64,000 nucleotides of DNA from an uncultured Chryseobacterium sp. (GCA_913774355.1 CAJYGB010000042.1:96324-160323); one strand, 5' to 3'. Numbered from the stretch's first letter, positions 27,482-38,079 are shown. Numbers and translations are program-made. The notes: generated from the sequence alone by a model not told the origin.

Positions 27482-28834
27482 ATGGCAAAATTAAAAACAG
27501 CATATTTCTGTCAGAATTGCGGCGCCCAGTATTCCCAATGGATGGGACAATGTAAAAGCTGCGGGCAGTGGAATACTTTGGTGGAAGAAATCGTGGAAAA
27601 ACCTTCTTCCCACAAAACCCCGCCCTTTTCAAAATCGAAACAGAACGTTATCAATATCATTGAGGTTGAAACAAGTGAGGAACCGAGGATCAAGACGCCT
27701 TCCGAAGAACTGAACCGGGTGCTAGGTGGCGGAATCGTTTTAGGTTCTGTTACCCTGATCGGCGGAGAACCCGGAATCGGAAAATCTACCCTGTTGCTTC
27801 AGCTGGCCCTGAAGATGAAAAAGAAAATCTTCTACGTCTCAGGGGAAGAAAGTGCGTCCCAGATCAAAATGAGAGCCGACAGATTAACGGATATCCAAAA
27901 TCCAAACTGCTTCCTTTTTACAGAAACCAATCTTGAAAAAATCCTTCATGAAGCCCAAAAACTGGAGCCGGATTTCATGATTATTGACTCTATTCAAACC
28001 TTACAATCACAGCTTATCGAAAGCTCGCCGGGAACCGTTTCCCAGATCAGGGAATGCTCCAACGAAATTATTAAATACGCCAAAGAAAACAACGTTCCGG
28101 TTTTCTTAGTCGGACACATTACCAAAGACGGACAGATTGCCGGACCGAAAGTATTGGAACACATGGTGGATGTCGTATTGAATTTCGACGGCGACCGGAA
28201 TCACCTTTTCAGATTATTGAGGGCCAATAAAAACCGTTTCGGGTCTACTTCCGAAATCGGAATTTATGAAATGGTTTCCCAGGGATTAAAGGAAATTAAA
28301 AACCCTTCCGAAATTCTCATCACCAAAAAATTTGAGGAACTTTCCGGAAATTCAGTTGCCGTAACCTTGGAAGGAAACCGACCGATGCTTCTGGAAATCC
28401 AGGCCTTGGTAAGTACTGCCGTGTACGGAACACCCCAGAGAAGCTCAACCGGTTTTGATGCCAAAAGGCTCAATATGCTGCTCGCCGTCCTCGAAAAAAG
28501 AGCAGGCTTCCAGCTGGGCGCCAAGGATGTCTTCCTGAACATTACCGGAGGAATCAAAACCGATGATCCCGCGCTGGATTTGGCCGTCGTGGCTTCCATC
28601 CTTTCCTCTAATGATGATGTTGCCATCTCCGAACATTACTGTTTTGCGGGAGAAATCGGCCTCAGCGGAGAAATCCGCCCGATCGCCCAAGCCGAACAAC
28701 GAATTACCGAAGCAGAAAAGTTAGGCTACGAGAAAATTTTTATTTCCAATCTGAATAAGCTTCCGAAGAAAAAATTCGGGATCAAGATCGAAGAAGTAAG
28801 CAAGATCGAAGATTTCCACGAACGCCTCTTCTAG
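27482..28834 (+). CDS. radA: DNA repair protein RadA/Sms
   Basis: RecA-like ATPase and DnaB-type helicase that processes branched recombination intermediates. The N-terminal C4 zinc finger has Cys10, 13, 24 and 27 (CQNCG ... CKSCG), Walker A is GGEPGIGKST at 94-103, the RadA-specific KNRFG motif is at ~250, and the C-terminal Lon-protease-like domain covers ~270-450 (LEKRAGFQLGAKDVFLNITGG). Length 450 aa is normal. Divergent from the broken membrane-protein gene. Confidence 0.97.
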   Translation: MAKLKTAYFCQNCGAQYSQWMGQCKSCGQWNTLVEEIVEKPSSHKTPPFSKSKQNVINIIEVETSEEPRIKTPSEELNRVLGGGIVLGSVTLIGGEPGIGKSTLLLQLALKMKKKIFYVSGEESASQIKMRADRLTDIQNPNCFLFTETNLEKILHEAQKLEPDFMIIDSIQTLQSQLIESSPGTVSQIRECSNEIIKYAKENNVPVFLVGHITKDGQIAGPKVLEHMVDVVLNFDGDRNHLFRLLRANKNRFGSTSEIGIYEMVSQGLKEIKNPSEILITKKFEELSGNSVAVTLEGNRPMLLEIQALVSTAVYGTPQRSSTGFDAKRLNMLLAVLEKRAGFQLGAKDVFLNITGGIKTDDPALDLAVVASILSSNDDVAISEHYCFAGEIGLSGEIRPIAQAEQRITEAEKLGYEKIFISNLNKLPKKKFGIKIEEVSKIEDFHERLF

Positions 28835-28838
28835 GTTG

Positions 28839-28857
28839 TTAGGGCTTTAAGCTCTAA
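28839..28857. repeat. REP-like hairpin between radA and the REP-associated transposase
   Basis: TTAGGGCTT and AAGCTCTAA pair across one base (one G-T wobble). The core resembles the longer hairpin on the other side of the transposase (29426-29460), as expected for REP elements mobilised by such a gene. Followed by an A-run, so it is a weak terminator for radA at best. Confidence 0.6.
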
Positions 28858-28890
28858 AAACCTTTGCCAACCGTTAAAAAAAACACACTT

Positions 28891-29428
28891 ATGAAAAAAA
28901 ATGTTTACCCTTTAGAGGCAGAATGCTTCTACCATGTTTTCAACAGAGGAATCAACGGACAAAGGTTGTTCTTCACCGATCAGAATTACCATTATTTCCT
29001 TTCCCTGATGCGCCGTAAAATTGCACCCATCGCATCAGTGTATGCCTATTGTCTTCTACGGAACCACTTCCATTTTCTGATTCGGATAAAACCGGAACAA
29101 GAAATACGGCAGGCCTTTCCGGAAAAAAGCAAAACCGAGGTTTCCAAAATCATCAGCCAGCAGTTTTCAAATACCTTCAACAGCTACACCCAAGCCATCA
29201 ACAAACATTTCGGAAGAACGGGAAAATTGTTTGAATTACCATTCAGGAAAGTTAATTACGTCTGAAGACCAGTTAGTCAATACAATCCGGTATATCCATA
29301 ACAATCCGCTTAAACACGCGATTACGCAAAATGTTGAAGGATACCGGTATTCGTCGTTGTTTAAAATCTGCAATGGGATTGATGATCCGATGCTGGCAGT
29401 AGAAGAGATCCTAGCGCTGCTAAGATAA
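28891..29428 (+). pseudogene. REP-associated tyrosine transposase (IS200-like), frameshifted
   Basis: Y1 transposases of the TnpA-REP group cut single-stranded DNA at REP hairpins with a catalytic tyrosine and an HxH metal motif. The first frame shows AECFYHVFNRGINGQRLFF and LLRNHFHFLIRI (HFH metal pair), then GRTGKLFELPFRK, and stops at 29265. The next frame picks up KLITSEDQLVNTIRYIHNNP, the conserved C-terminal half, and ends at 29428. The slip lies near 29251, where PFRK should run into KLITSED; either one base too many or two too few. The ATG at 28891 is preferred to an earlier TTG. Likely inactive unless the shift is a sequencing error. Confidence 0.82.
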
Positions 29429-29460
29429 CGATGTTAGAGCTTAGAGCTCTAACATCGTTA
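29426..29460 (+). terminator. Perfect 16-bp hairpin after the transposase, REP-like
   Basis: TAACGATGTTAGAGCT (29426-29441) and its exact complement (29445-29460) enclose a 3-base loop, and a T-rich tract follows. It begins on the transposase stop codon. It shares the TTAGRGCT core with the hairpin at 28839-28857, so it may be both terminator and REP. Confidence 0.8.
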
Positions 29461-29479
29461 TTTTTCTTATTTTTACCTA

Positions 29480-30076
29480 ATGAATTACCTTGCGCATTCT
29501 TTCCTTACCTTTACCGACGGGCAGATTGTCGGTCAGTTTCTGGAGGATTTTATCCGGAACAGGGACCGGTTTTCTTTCCCGAAAGACATCCGGGACGGAA
29601 TCACGATGCACCGGGTGATTGATACGTTTACGGATGCCCATCCGGCCATTCATGAAGCAAAAAAGGTGTTTGCGCCTCTGGTAAGGTTGTATGCAGGGGC
29701 TTTTGTGGATGTTTCGATGGATTATTTTGTAGCCAATGATATGAAATTACATTCCTTGCAGGGCTGGGAAAACCATTCTATAAAAGTGTATCGGGTCCTG
29801 AATGAACATCAGAAATACCTGCCGGAAAATTTCAGAAGAATGCTCGAAAAAATGGAGGAAGGCGACTGGCTGTACAACTACCGTTACGAGAAAAACATCG
29901 GCTACAGTATGCGGAATGTTCTTAATAAAGCTAAATATTTAAATGCGGATATTCCCGTTCATGAAGCTTTTCTGAAAAATAAGAATTTCCTTCAGGAATG
30001 TTATGACGATTTTTTTCCCGATCTCATGGAGCATGCCAAAGGCATCCATGCCTTGCTACAAATGGAAACTGATTAA
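29480..30076 (+). CDS. Acyl carrier protein phosphodiesterase-like (DUF479) protein
   Basis: The family hydrolyses the phosphopantetheine arm from holo-ACP and belongs to the HD-type fold. The start MNYLAHSFLTFTDGQIVGQFLEDF is diagnostic, and GITMHRVIDTFTDAHP supplies His and Asp residues likely to bind metal. 198 aa is close to E. coli AcpH. The last 4 bases overlap the convergent DUF6702 gene. The assignment is to family; the exact activity here is inferred. Confidence 0.88.
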   Translation: MNYLAHSFLTFTDGQIVGQFLEDFIRNRDRFSFPKDIRDGITMHRVIDTFTDAHPAIHEAKKVFAPLVRLYAGAFVDVSMDYFVANDMKLHSLQGWENHSIKVYRVLNEHQKYLPENFRRMLEKMEEGDWLYNYRYEKNIGYSMRNVLNKAKYLNADIPVHEAFLKNKNFLQECYDDFFPDLMEHAKGIHALLQMETD

Positions 30077-30573
30077 AACTGCTGAAAAAGATAGCGGTTT
30101 GGGTAGGTCAGCTTTTCACTTTTCCGTTCACCGTTCACGATGATATGAACGATATTAATCTGATCGTCAAATAAATTATACAGGAAACTCACAGCGGCTT
30201 CTACTTTTTTGGGCGCTTCGATCTTTTCCGATTCAAGATAGATGTTGACGGACTCATGGTCTTCCTCGTAACCTACATAATTTACGTTCAGGAATTTGTT
30301 GTTGGCTTTCAGCTTGAAATATTCGGCGGCGTAGTTTTTCAGGGATTCGTTGAGCTGGGCTTTGAATTTCGGATCGTTGAAATGCAGGGATTTTCCGTAT
30401 TTGGTGTTCAGGCCGTTCTCCAGGTCATCCAGAAAAAAACGTCCGGTAACTTCAAAAGTTTTTGATTTCTGATTATAACTGATTTCCACCGATCCTACAT
30501 GATATGGATGCTTTGCCCGTGTAAAAGAGAAAAATACAAATAAGACCGAAAAAAATAAAAGGAACTTTTTCAT
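30073..30573 (-). CDS. DUF6702-family exported protein (166 aa)
   Basis: A signal peptide (MKKFLLFFSVLFVFFSFTRA) precedes HPYHVGSVEISYNQKSKTFE, the typical start of a Bacteroidota family of periplasmic proteins with no known function. The pattern TGRFFLDDLENGLNTKYGK and the C-terminal hydrophobic VHIIVNGERK are consistent with it. Tail-to-tail with the acpH-like gene, overlapping by 4 bases. Confidence 0.75.
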   Translation of the reverse strand: MKKFLLFFSVLFVFFSFTRAKHPYHVGSVEISYNQKSKTFEVTGRFFLDDLENGLNTKYGKSLHFNDPKFKAQLNESLKNYAAEYFKLKANNKFLNVNYVGYEEDHESVNIYLESEKIEAPKKVEAAVSFLYNLFDDQINIVHIIVNGERKSEKLTYPNRYLFQQF

Positions 30574-30629
30574 GACAACAAATCTAGGAGTTTTTGCGGA
30601 TCCTGCCGCATATCAAAGAAGAGAAGGAC

Positions 30630-30872
30630 TTAGATCAGATCCTCATTTTCTTTCCTGAAGAACATCCGCACGTGTTTTTTACCTATTAAAACACTTTTGG
30701 TTTTACAGGATGAATTTTCAAATTGCAGATATTTTCCGTTTTCCAGATCATCGGTAATTTTTTTAACATCATTCAAAAAAACTGTAATTTCTCGTCTGGT
30801 CCACACTTTATTGAGAAACTCAATATTTTCTAATAATGTTTGTCTGGCTATTTCTGAGAATTCAACCTGCAT
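30630..30872 (-). CDS. ParE/RelE-type toxin (80 aa)
   Basis: Small toxin with the ParE-like pattern: VEFSEIARQTLLENIEFLNKVW at the N-terminus, a central ITDDLENGKYLQ and a C-terminal VLIGKKHVRMFF beta strand pair. ParE toxins poison gyrase, RelE toxins cut mRNA; the sequence does not decide between them. Its start lies 25 bases inside the upstream antitoxin gene, the normal antitoxin-first coupled order. It is a little short for ParE (usually 90-100 aa), and the tail after FFRKENEDLI may be trimmed. Confidence 0.75.
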   Translation of the reverse strand: MQVEFSEIARQTLLENIEFLNKVWTRREITVFLNDVKKITDDLENGKYLQFENSSCKTKSVLIGKKHVRMFFRKENEDLI

Positions 30873-31087
30873 ATTTCTTCATCGATAAACGTAAAGAACT
30901 CTTTTTTAGAGATCATATCTTCATCTTTAAGAGATTCCCCGTAGGCTTCAATTTTGTCAAAAACATGTGCAGGCAGACCTTCTATGGTTTCGTAATCGCT
31001 TTTCACAATTCTTACGCCTTCCAGTCTTTCCAGAAGTTCTTTAATAAATGAATAGTGTTCTTTATCTATTTCTATGGTTAAATTCAT
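30848..31087 (-). CDS. Cognate antitoxin of the ParE-like toxin (79 aa)
   Basis: The ATG at 31087 (MNLTIEIDKEHYSFIKELLE) is chosen over an upstream TTG. The N-terminal half looks like the beta-alpha start of small Bacteroidota antitoxins; the C-terminal half carries acidic SLKDEDMISKKEFFTFIDEE, probably the toxin-wrapping part. It overlaps the toxin by 25 bases. It is clearly related to the 31175-31417 protein (shared IKELLE/IKKLLENI and KDMIS.EEFF patterns). Confidence 0.7.
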   Translation of the reverse strand: MNLTIEIDKEHYSFIKELLERLEGVRIVKSDYETIEGLPAHVFDKIEAYGESLKDEDMISKKEFFTFIDEEICRLNSQK

Positions 31088-31174
31088 CACTTCAATCTTA
31101 AAAAAATTAAACAAATTATACGATGTTAGTTCAGATATTACAGTAATAAAAACACAGTACTTTTAAATTGACAT

Positions 31175-31417
31175 TTACTTTATTCGCATACTTTTTTTTC
31201 TGGCGTTTGCAAAAAACTCTTCTTCAGAAATCATATCTTTTTCTTCAAGACGATCAGCATATTCAGACAGCTTTTCGATAAACCATTTTGGTGTGCCGTC
31301 TTCATACAATTCATCATCCTGAGCTATGGAAACTGACTTAATGCCTTTTATATTTTCCAGAAGTTTCTTTATAAATACGAAATCTGCCGTATTTTCCAAT
31401 TCTATATTGACCATCAT
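31175..31417 (-). CDS. Second antitoxin paralogue without a toxin (80 aa)
   Basis: MVNIELENTADFVFIKKLLENIKGIKSV and LEEKDMISEEEFFANARKKS align with the antitoxin next door along its whole length. No toxin frame follows: between it and the next antitoxin there are under 90 bases. It may be a leftover of a duplicated module, an anti-toxin against the same toxin, or an antidote to a toxin elsewhere. ATG at 31417, or the next codon. Confidence 0.65.
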   Translation of the reverse strand: MMVNIELENTADFVFIKKLLENIKGIKSVSIAQDDELYEDGTPKWFIEKLSEYADRLEEKDMISEEEFFANARKKSMRIK

Positions 31418-31484
31418 ACTGTTTAATTTTACACAAAGTTAAAATAAATTTTGTATCATCGCAGTTCGATAAATGATTTAGAAT

Positions 31485-32063
31485 ATGCAGGATTTTTTAT
31501 TTTACCTCAACCTGGGCTGGGAACACATCATTTCACTCGATGCGCTTGATCATCAGCTTTTTGTACTGGCTTTGATCGCAGTTTATTCCTTTAATGATTT
31601 AAAAAAGATCTTAATTCTGATCACGGCTTTTACCATCGGCCATTCAATTACCTTGGCTTTAAGTACTTTTGATATTGTCAGAATCAATTCAGCTTGGGTG
31701 GAATTCCTGATTCCGCTGACCATTGTTTTAACTTCACTGGACAATATCCTGATGAAGAACAAAAAACAGACGCTGATGAAAGCCAATTATTATTTAGCCC
31801 TGATCTTCGGTCTGATCCACGGAATGGGGTTCGCGAATACGGCCAGGGTGATGATTGCCAAAAGCCAGAGCTTAGCCGTTCCGTTGTTAGGTTTTAATAT
31901 CGGGCTGGAACTCGGGCAGATCGCCATCGTTTTCGGAATCCTGATCGTCTTATTCATCCTGCTTAAGATATTTAAAGTCAATCAGAAAGACTGGGTGCTG
32001 TTTGTTTCTTCCGGAGTTTTTGCTCTGTCCCTGAAAATGACATTGGAAAGAATTCCGTTCTAA
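31485..32063 (+). CDS. HupE/UreJ-family membrane protein (192 aa)
   Basis: Members of this family are predicted metal (nickel/cobalt) permeases or accessory proteins. Six hydrophobic segments are visible; GWEHIISLDALDHQLFVLAL at the N-terminus and LIHGMGFA in the middle supply the conserved histidines (WEHI, LDHQ, IHGMGF). No hydrogenase or urease genes are nearby, so transport of a metal for another enzyme, if any, is inferred. Next to an M1 peptidase on the same strand with a separate promoter. Confidence 0.8.
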   Translation: MQDFLFYLNLGWEHIISLDALDHQLFVLALIAVYSFNDLKKILILITAFTIGHSITLALSTFDIVRINSAWVEFLIPLTIVLTSLDNILMKNKKQTLMKANYYLALIFGLIHGMGFANTARVMIAKSQSLAVPLLGFNIGLELGQIAIVFGILIVLFILLKIFKVNQKDWVLFVSSGVFALSLKMTLERIPF

Positions 32064-32099
32064 CGCTGAAACATTTCCGAATTTTCAGCTACTTATCAT

Positions 32100-32107
32100 T
32101 ATATTTG
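32100..32107 (+). promoter_or_regulatory. -7 box TATATTTG for the M1 peptidase
   Basis: Exact TAnnTTTG, 25 bases before the ATG at 32132; it contains the in-frame TTG at 32105 that a naive caller would take as the start. Confidence 0.65.
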
Positions 32108-32131
32108 AAAATCCTTAAAACAATTTCGGTT

Positions 32132-34519
32132 ATGAAACTAAAAGTTGCCATACTTTCCTTTTCTGTATTTGCGTATACAGGTTTCACCGCACAAAATATC
32201 CAGAACAACCCGGGGAGCAACCACGGAAACCGGTTCGAACAGCTGGGAACCATCCTTCCCACACCCAATATCTACAGAACCGCTTCCGGAGCACCGGGCC
32301 ACGGCTACTGGCAGAACAGGGCGGATTACACTATCAATGCTTATCTTGACGAAGATAAAAGGAATCTGAAAGGTTCGGAAACCATTACCTATTACAACAA
32401 TTCTCCGGACGACCTGGATTACATCTGGCTTCAGCTGGACGAAAACCAGCAGTCGACGGTAAAAAAAGCAGACTTCCCTTCCTCCTCTACCCTTCCGAAA
32501 GCTTCCAATGACCAGCAGCTCCGCCCGACGGAAATTCCTGCTGCCGACAACGGCTATGGCGTTAACCTTGAAAAAGTAACCGACGCTTCCGGAACACCGC
32601 TGAAATATACGGTCAACAAAACCATGATGCGGATCGACCTGCCTAAGGTTTTGAAAAAAGGAGAAAAGCTGGTCTTTAAGATCGACTGGAACTACAACAT
32701 CCCGAACCGTATCAAGATGGGCGGCCGCGGCGGATATGAAAACTTTGCCGAAGACGGAAACGACCTCTACACCATGACACAGTGGTACCCGAGAATGTGC
32801 GTCTACAGCGATTTCCACGGATGGCAGAATCACCAGTTTACCGGAAGAGGCGAATTTGCCCTGGTTTTCGGGAACTTTAAAGTAAACATGAACGTTCCGG
32901 CAGATCATGTAGTCGGCGGAACGGGAGAATGTAAAAACTACGACCAGGTTTTAACGTCTGAACAATTAGCACGCTATAACAAATCTAAAACATCAGGGGA
33001 ACCGGTGGAAATCGTAACCTTGGATGAAGCGAAAAAAGCGGAGAAAAACCATTCCAAGCAGAGAAAAACCTGGAGCTTTGAAGCCAATGACGTAAGGGAT
33101 TTTGCCTGGACGTCTTCCAGGAAATTCGTTTGGGACGGAATGGGTGTTACCATTCCTGAAAACAACAACAAGGTGATGGCGATGAGCTTTTATCCGAAAG
33201 AAGCCTATAATTTATACCGTAAATATTCAACCAAAGCGGTAGCGCATACCATCAAGACCTATTCTGAATTCACGATTCCATATCCTTACCCGGTAGCCCA
33301 GTCGGTGGAAGCGGCCAATGGAATGGAATATCCAATGATCTGCTTCAACTATGGAAGAACAGAAAAAGACGGAACCTATTCGGAAGGGATTAAAAACGGA
33401 ATGCTGGGCGTGGTAATACATGAGGTAGGCCACAACTTCTTCCCGATGATCATCAATTCCGATGAAAGACAATGGAGTTGGATGGATGAAGGATTGAATA
33501 CCTTCGTAGAATACCTTACCGAAGAACGGTGGGACAATAAATTCCCGTCCAAAAGAGGACCGGCATGGACGATCACCGATTATATGAAGCTTCCGAAAGA
33601 CCAGCTGGAGCCGATCATGTCCAACTCGGAAAACATTATCCAGTTCGGACCGAATGCCTATTCCAAACCGGCAACGGGACTGAACATCCTCCGGGAAACC
33701 ATTATGGGAAGAGAGCTTTTCGATAAAGCCTTTAAAACCTATGCGAAAAGATGGGCCTTCAGGCATCCTGAGCCTGCGGATTTCTTCAGAACGATGGAAG
33801 ACGCCAGCGGCGAAGACCTCGACTGGTTCTGGAGAGGATGGTTCTATGGAACGGATCCTGTAGATATTGCTATCGATAAAGTAACCATTGCCACACCGGA
33901 TCTTGAAACACCTCCAAGGGAAGCAAAGGAAACAAAATATAAAGTAGACAAACCTGCCCAGAATGATTTTGAGGACATCTCAAAAATCAGGAATAGAGAA
34001 GACAAAAACATCACCTTCTACGTCGATAAGGATAAAGAAGCCCAGGATTTCTACTACCGATACGACAGAGGCCAGGAAAAAGTGGACAATACGAAAGAAT
34101 ACGTTTTTAAATCCGAAGGAACGGAACCTTTAACGCAAAAGGAAAAAGACAAGTTTAAAAACATGACCGCTTACCAGATCGATTTCACCAATAAAGGCGG
34201 ACTGGTAATGCCGATCATCCTGGAATTCACCTTTGAGGACGGAACGAAACTGAAAGATAAATCTTCCGCCCAGATCTGGAGGCTGAACGAGCAGAAAGTT
34301 TCCAAGACCTATTATTTCGACAAGAAATTAAAATCCATCCAGCTGGATCCGATGCGGGAGACGGCCGACATCGATACTTCGAACAATTTCTGGAGCAGCG
34401 ACGGCGGAAACACCCAGGTCTCCAAATTCGATCTCTTTAAGCAGAAAGAAGCCGGGGCCACGAGAGGCGCTTCCAACGGAAGAGTAAACCCGATGCAGGC
34501 AGCCGGAAAGAAAAACTAA
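32132..34519 (+). CDS. M1-family zinc aminopeptidase, secreted (795 aa)
   Basis: Metallopeptidase releasing N-terminal residues from peptides. A signal peptide (MKLKVAILSFSVFAYTGFTA) is followed by an N-terminal beta domain (~50-250) and the gluzincin core: HEVGH at ~430 with the third zinc ligand Glu in WMDEGLNTFVEYL. The GxMEN-type substrate motif appears as NGMEYP. A long C-terminal extension (~600-795) contains DPVDIAIDKV and ends low-complexity (GATRGASNGRVNPMQAAGKKN). Large exported M1 peptidases like this are common in flavobacteria. Confidence 0.93.
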   Translation: MKLKVAILSFSVFAYTGFTAQNIQNNPGSNHGNRFEQLGTILPTPNIYRTASGAPGHGYWQNRADYTINAYLDEDKRNLKGSETITYYNNSPDDLDYIWLQLDENQQSTVKKADFPSSSTLPKASNDQQLRPTEIPAADNGYGVNLEKVTDASGTPLKYTVNKTMMRIDLPKVLKKGEKLVFKIDWNYNIPNRIKMGGRGGYENFAEDGNDLYTMTQWYPRMCVYSDFHGWQNHQFTGRGEFALVFGNFKVNMNVPADHVVGGTGECKNYDQVLTSEQLARYNKSKTSGEPVEIVTLDEAKKAEKNHSKQRKTWSFEANDVRDFAWTSSRKFVWDGMGVTIPENNNKVMAMSFYPKEAYNLYRKYSTKAVAHTIKTYSEFTIPYPYPVAQSVEAANGMEYPMICFNYGRTEKDGTYSEGIKNGMLGVVIHEVGHNFFPMIINSDERQWSWMDEGLNTFVEYLTEERWDNKFPSKRGPAWTITDYMKLPKDQLEPIMSNSENIIQFGPNAYSKPATGLNILRETIMGRELFDKAFKTYAKRWAFRHPEPADFFRTMEDASGEDLDWFWRGWFYGTDPVDIAIDKVTIATPDLETPPREAKETKYKVDKPAQNDFEDISKIRNREDKNITFYVDKDKEAQDFYYRYDRGQEKVDNTKEYVFKSEGTEPLTQKEKDKFKNMTAYQIDFTNKGGLVMPIILEFTFEDGTKLKDKSSAQIWRLNEQKVSKTYYFDKKLKSIQLDPMRETADIDTSNNFWSSDGGNTQVSKFDLFKQKEAGATRGASNGRVNPMQAAGKKN

Positions 34520-34539
34520 ATTTATTACGAATTATTATT

Positions 34540-34570
34540 AAAAAGTACTCCTCATCCGGGTACTTTTTTT
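34540..34570 (+). terminator. Terminator of the M1 peptidase
   Basis: AAAAAGTAC (34540-34548) pairs with GTACTTTTT (34560-34568), loop 11 bases, with a T7 run. Confidence 0.8.
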
Positions 34571-34602
34571 AGCTTTACGCAGATTATAAAAATTTAAAAC
34601 CC

Positions 34603-35466
34603 ATGAAAAAACTTAGTGTTTTATTCTGTTTCATCTTTTCTGTCTTTGCCTTTTCCCAATCCGACATCTATTTTGGCAAAAAGAAATTGGTGAGCGCCGA
34701 AATCATCCTGGAAAACGGAACAGCCAAAAAAGGATTTCTTCAGGATTTCCAGTCCCAGAGATTTTATAATTCCGATCTGCAATCTTTTGGCGGCATTGAG
34801 AAACTATTGAAATACGAAACCAAACAATTCAAATTTAAAGAAGAGGCCGGTTCTGCTGTTCAGCCCATCAATATTGATGATGTGAAACGAATTATAGTAT
34901 TGAATACGGACGGCTCTGAACGGTTGATTTACGACAAAATGAAACTCAGGACCATCAATTCCAAAAATGAAGTGGTAGACTTAGATAAAACCGTTATTTT
35001 ACCTCTGGAACAGGAAGGAAAGCTTAATCTTTACGGCATTACAGTGGCGGTATACGGAAATTCGGGAATGTCCGGCTCCCCTACAAAATACCTGGCCACT
35101 TTATTTATCCCTTACCTTAAAAGCTCAAACAGCGAGTATGCTTATCTTCCATTCGACATCAACAGGATGAATATTTTTAACCTGGGAAAACTGGAAGCTA
35201 AATTTAAGAAGGCATTAGAGGAATCTACAAAAGACTGCCCCGAGTTCCAGTCGGATATCAATGAAACCATGAAGCTTTTCGAAAAGCGCTTGACCAAAGA
35301 TCAGAAACAGATGTATTATGACAAGGAAGAAAAAAAGAAGCAGATTCGCAAAAACACGAAAGATAAAGCCGAAGAAGATTTTCTGCAAATGAAAATTGAT
35401 GCAGAATACGGCATGGAACCCTATCTGAAACTGGTAGAGGATTACAATAAGAAATGCAACAGGTAA
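34603..35466 (+). CDS. Secreted protein of unknown function (287 aa)
   Basis: Signal peptide MKKLSVLFCFIFSVFAFSQ, then a mixed domain (~20-200) with IYFGKKKLVSAEIILENGT and VNRMNIFNLGKLEAKF-like stretches, and a Lys/Glu-rich helical C-terminus (~225-270: KEEKKKQIRKNTKDKAEEDF) that may form a coiled coil. I do not recognise the family. It stands alone with terminators on both sides. Confidence 0.7.
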   Translation: MKKLSVLFCFIFSVFAFSQSDIYFGKKKLVSAEIILENGTAKKGFLQDFQSQRFYNSDLQSFGGIEKLLKYETKQFKFKEEAGSAVQPINIDDVKRIIVLNTDGSERLIYDKMKLRTINSKNEVVDLDKTVILPLEQEGKLNLYGITVAVYGNSGMSGSPTKYLATLFIPYLKSSNSEYAYLPFDINRMNIFNLGKLEAKFKKALEESTKDCPEFQSDINETMKLFEKRLTKDQKQMYYDKEEKKKQIRKNTKDKAEEDFLQMKIDAEYGMEPYLKLVEDYNKKCNR

Positions 35467-35478
35467 ATGACATACCCT

Positions 35479-35507
35479 AACCTCCGGAATTCCTGAGGTT
35501 TTTTTCT
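35479..35507 (+). terminator. Terminator after the 287-aa secreted protein
   Basis: AACCTCCGG/CCTGAGGTT imperfect palindrome (one mismatch) with an AATT loop, followed by T7. Confidence 0.8.
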
Positions 35508-35617
35508 GCCAAAATTTCAGTTCTTCCAAAAAAATTCTGCCATTTCAGTCACAGACGGCCGATGGCATACTATTAGGGAAATACAAGACAGAAATAATTA
35601 AAAAAATTAAATATATT

Positions 35618-35896
35618 ATGTCAGTAAACTTTAAACCATTAGCAGACAGAGTTTTGATCGAGCCGATCGCTGCAGAAACGAAAACCGCTTCAGGGATTAT
35701 CATTCCGGACACCGCTAAAGAAAAACCTCAGGAAGGTACCGTGGTGGCAGTAGGCCCAGGTAAAAAAGACGAGCCGACAACCGTACAGGTGGGCGACAAA
35801 GTACTTTACGGAAAATACTCCGGTTCTGAACTGAAACTGGATGGAAAAGATTATTTAATTGTAAAAGAGGGAGATCTTCTGGGAGTGATTGGCTAA
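35618..35896 (+). CDS. groES: Co-chaperonin GroES
   Basis: Heptameric lid of the GroEL folding chamber. [20 protein letters not shown], the mobile loop region [21 protein letters not shown], and [33 protein letters not shown] are canonical. 92 aa. Normally groEL follows at once; here a 118-aa gene lies between them. Confidence 0.98.
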   Translation: MSVNFKPLADRVLIEPIAAETKTASGIIIPDTAKEKPQEGTVVAVGPGKKDEPTTVQVGDKVLYGKYSGSELKLDGKDYLIVKEGDLLGVIG

Positions 35897-35943
35897 TAGC
35901 CGATGGCCTTTGGCTAATGGCTTTCCAGCGTTGAAAATAGCGA

Positions 35944-36300
35944 ATGAGGGATTTTAAAAAGTTTGAGGTTTGGCAATTGAGCCATCAGTTAACTTTAAAA
36001 ATTTATACTTCAACCAGGAATTTTCCCAAAGAAGAAATTTTCGGGTTGACTTCTCAGATCAGAAGATCGTTCGCTTCCATCGGATATAATATTTCTGAAG
36101 GCAGCGGCAGAAATTCTGATAAAGAGTTTGCTAATTTCATCAATATTGCGCTGGGATCGTCCAATGAAGCCGAAAACCAATTGATTCTTGCCAAAGATTT
36201 AAACTACATCAACAAAAATGATTATCAGAATCTTTTACAAGAATTAACCACATTAAAAAAGAAGCTTGTCGCCCTTTGGAACAGGCTGAACGGAAATTAA
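35944..36300 (+). CDS. Four-helix-bundle protein of the 23S-rRNA IVS (S23) family
   Basis: Small helical protein first found encoded in intervening sequences of 23S rRNA genes; its biochemical role is not established. FKKFEVWQLSHQLTLKIY, LTSQIRRSFASIGYNISEGSGR and FINIALGSSNEAENQLILAKDL are the family signatures. It sits between groES and groEL, 47 bp after one and 74 bp before the other, same strand. The flanks hold short inverted pieces (e.g. GCTAATAGCCGATGGC upstream; GCGAAT...ATTCGC downstream), consistent with a mobile insertion into the operon. Confidence 0.93.
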   Translation: MRDFKKFEVWQLSHQLTLKIYTSTRNFPKEEIFGLTSQIRRSFASIGYNISEGSGRNSDKEFANFINIALGSSNEAENQLILAKDLNYINKNDYQNLLQELTTLKKKLVALWNRLNGN

Positions 36301-36335
36301 AATCAAATTATAAAATCAAAACCGCGAATCGCTGA

Positions 36336-38000
<1,665 letters not shown>

Positions 38001-38029
38001 CGGTCAGCGACCGAGGCAATTTATTACAT

Positions 38030-38058
38030 AAACCGTTCTGATTTTCAGAGCGGTTTTT
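38030..38058 (+). terminator. Terminator of groESL
   Basis: AAACCGTTCTGA and TCAGAGCGGTTT pair over 12 bp (one G-T) with a TTT loop, then a T-run. Confidence 0.85.
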
Positions 38059-38079
38059 ATTTTGTATTATTTTTTTTAT

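Noticed and set aside
32138-32908. 256-codon minus-strand frame opposite the M1 peptidase
   Set aside because: Composition follows the third-codon pattern of the peptidase gene; no motifs, no promoter, fully antisense to a clear gene.
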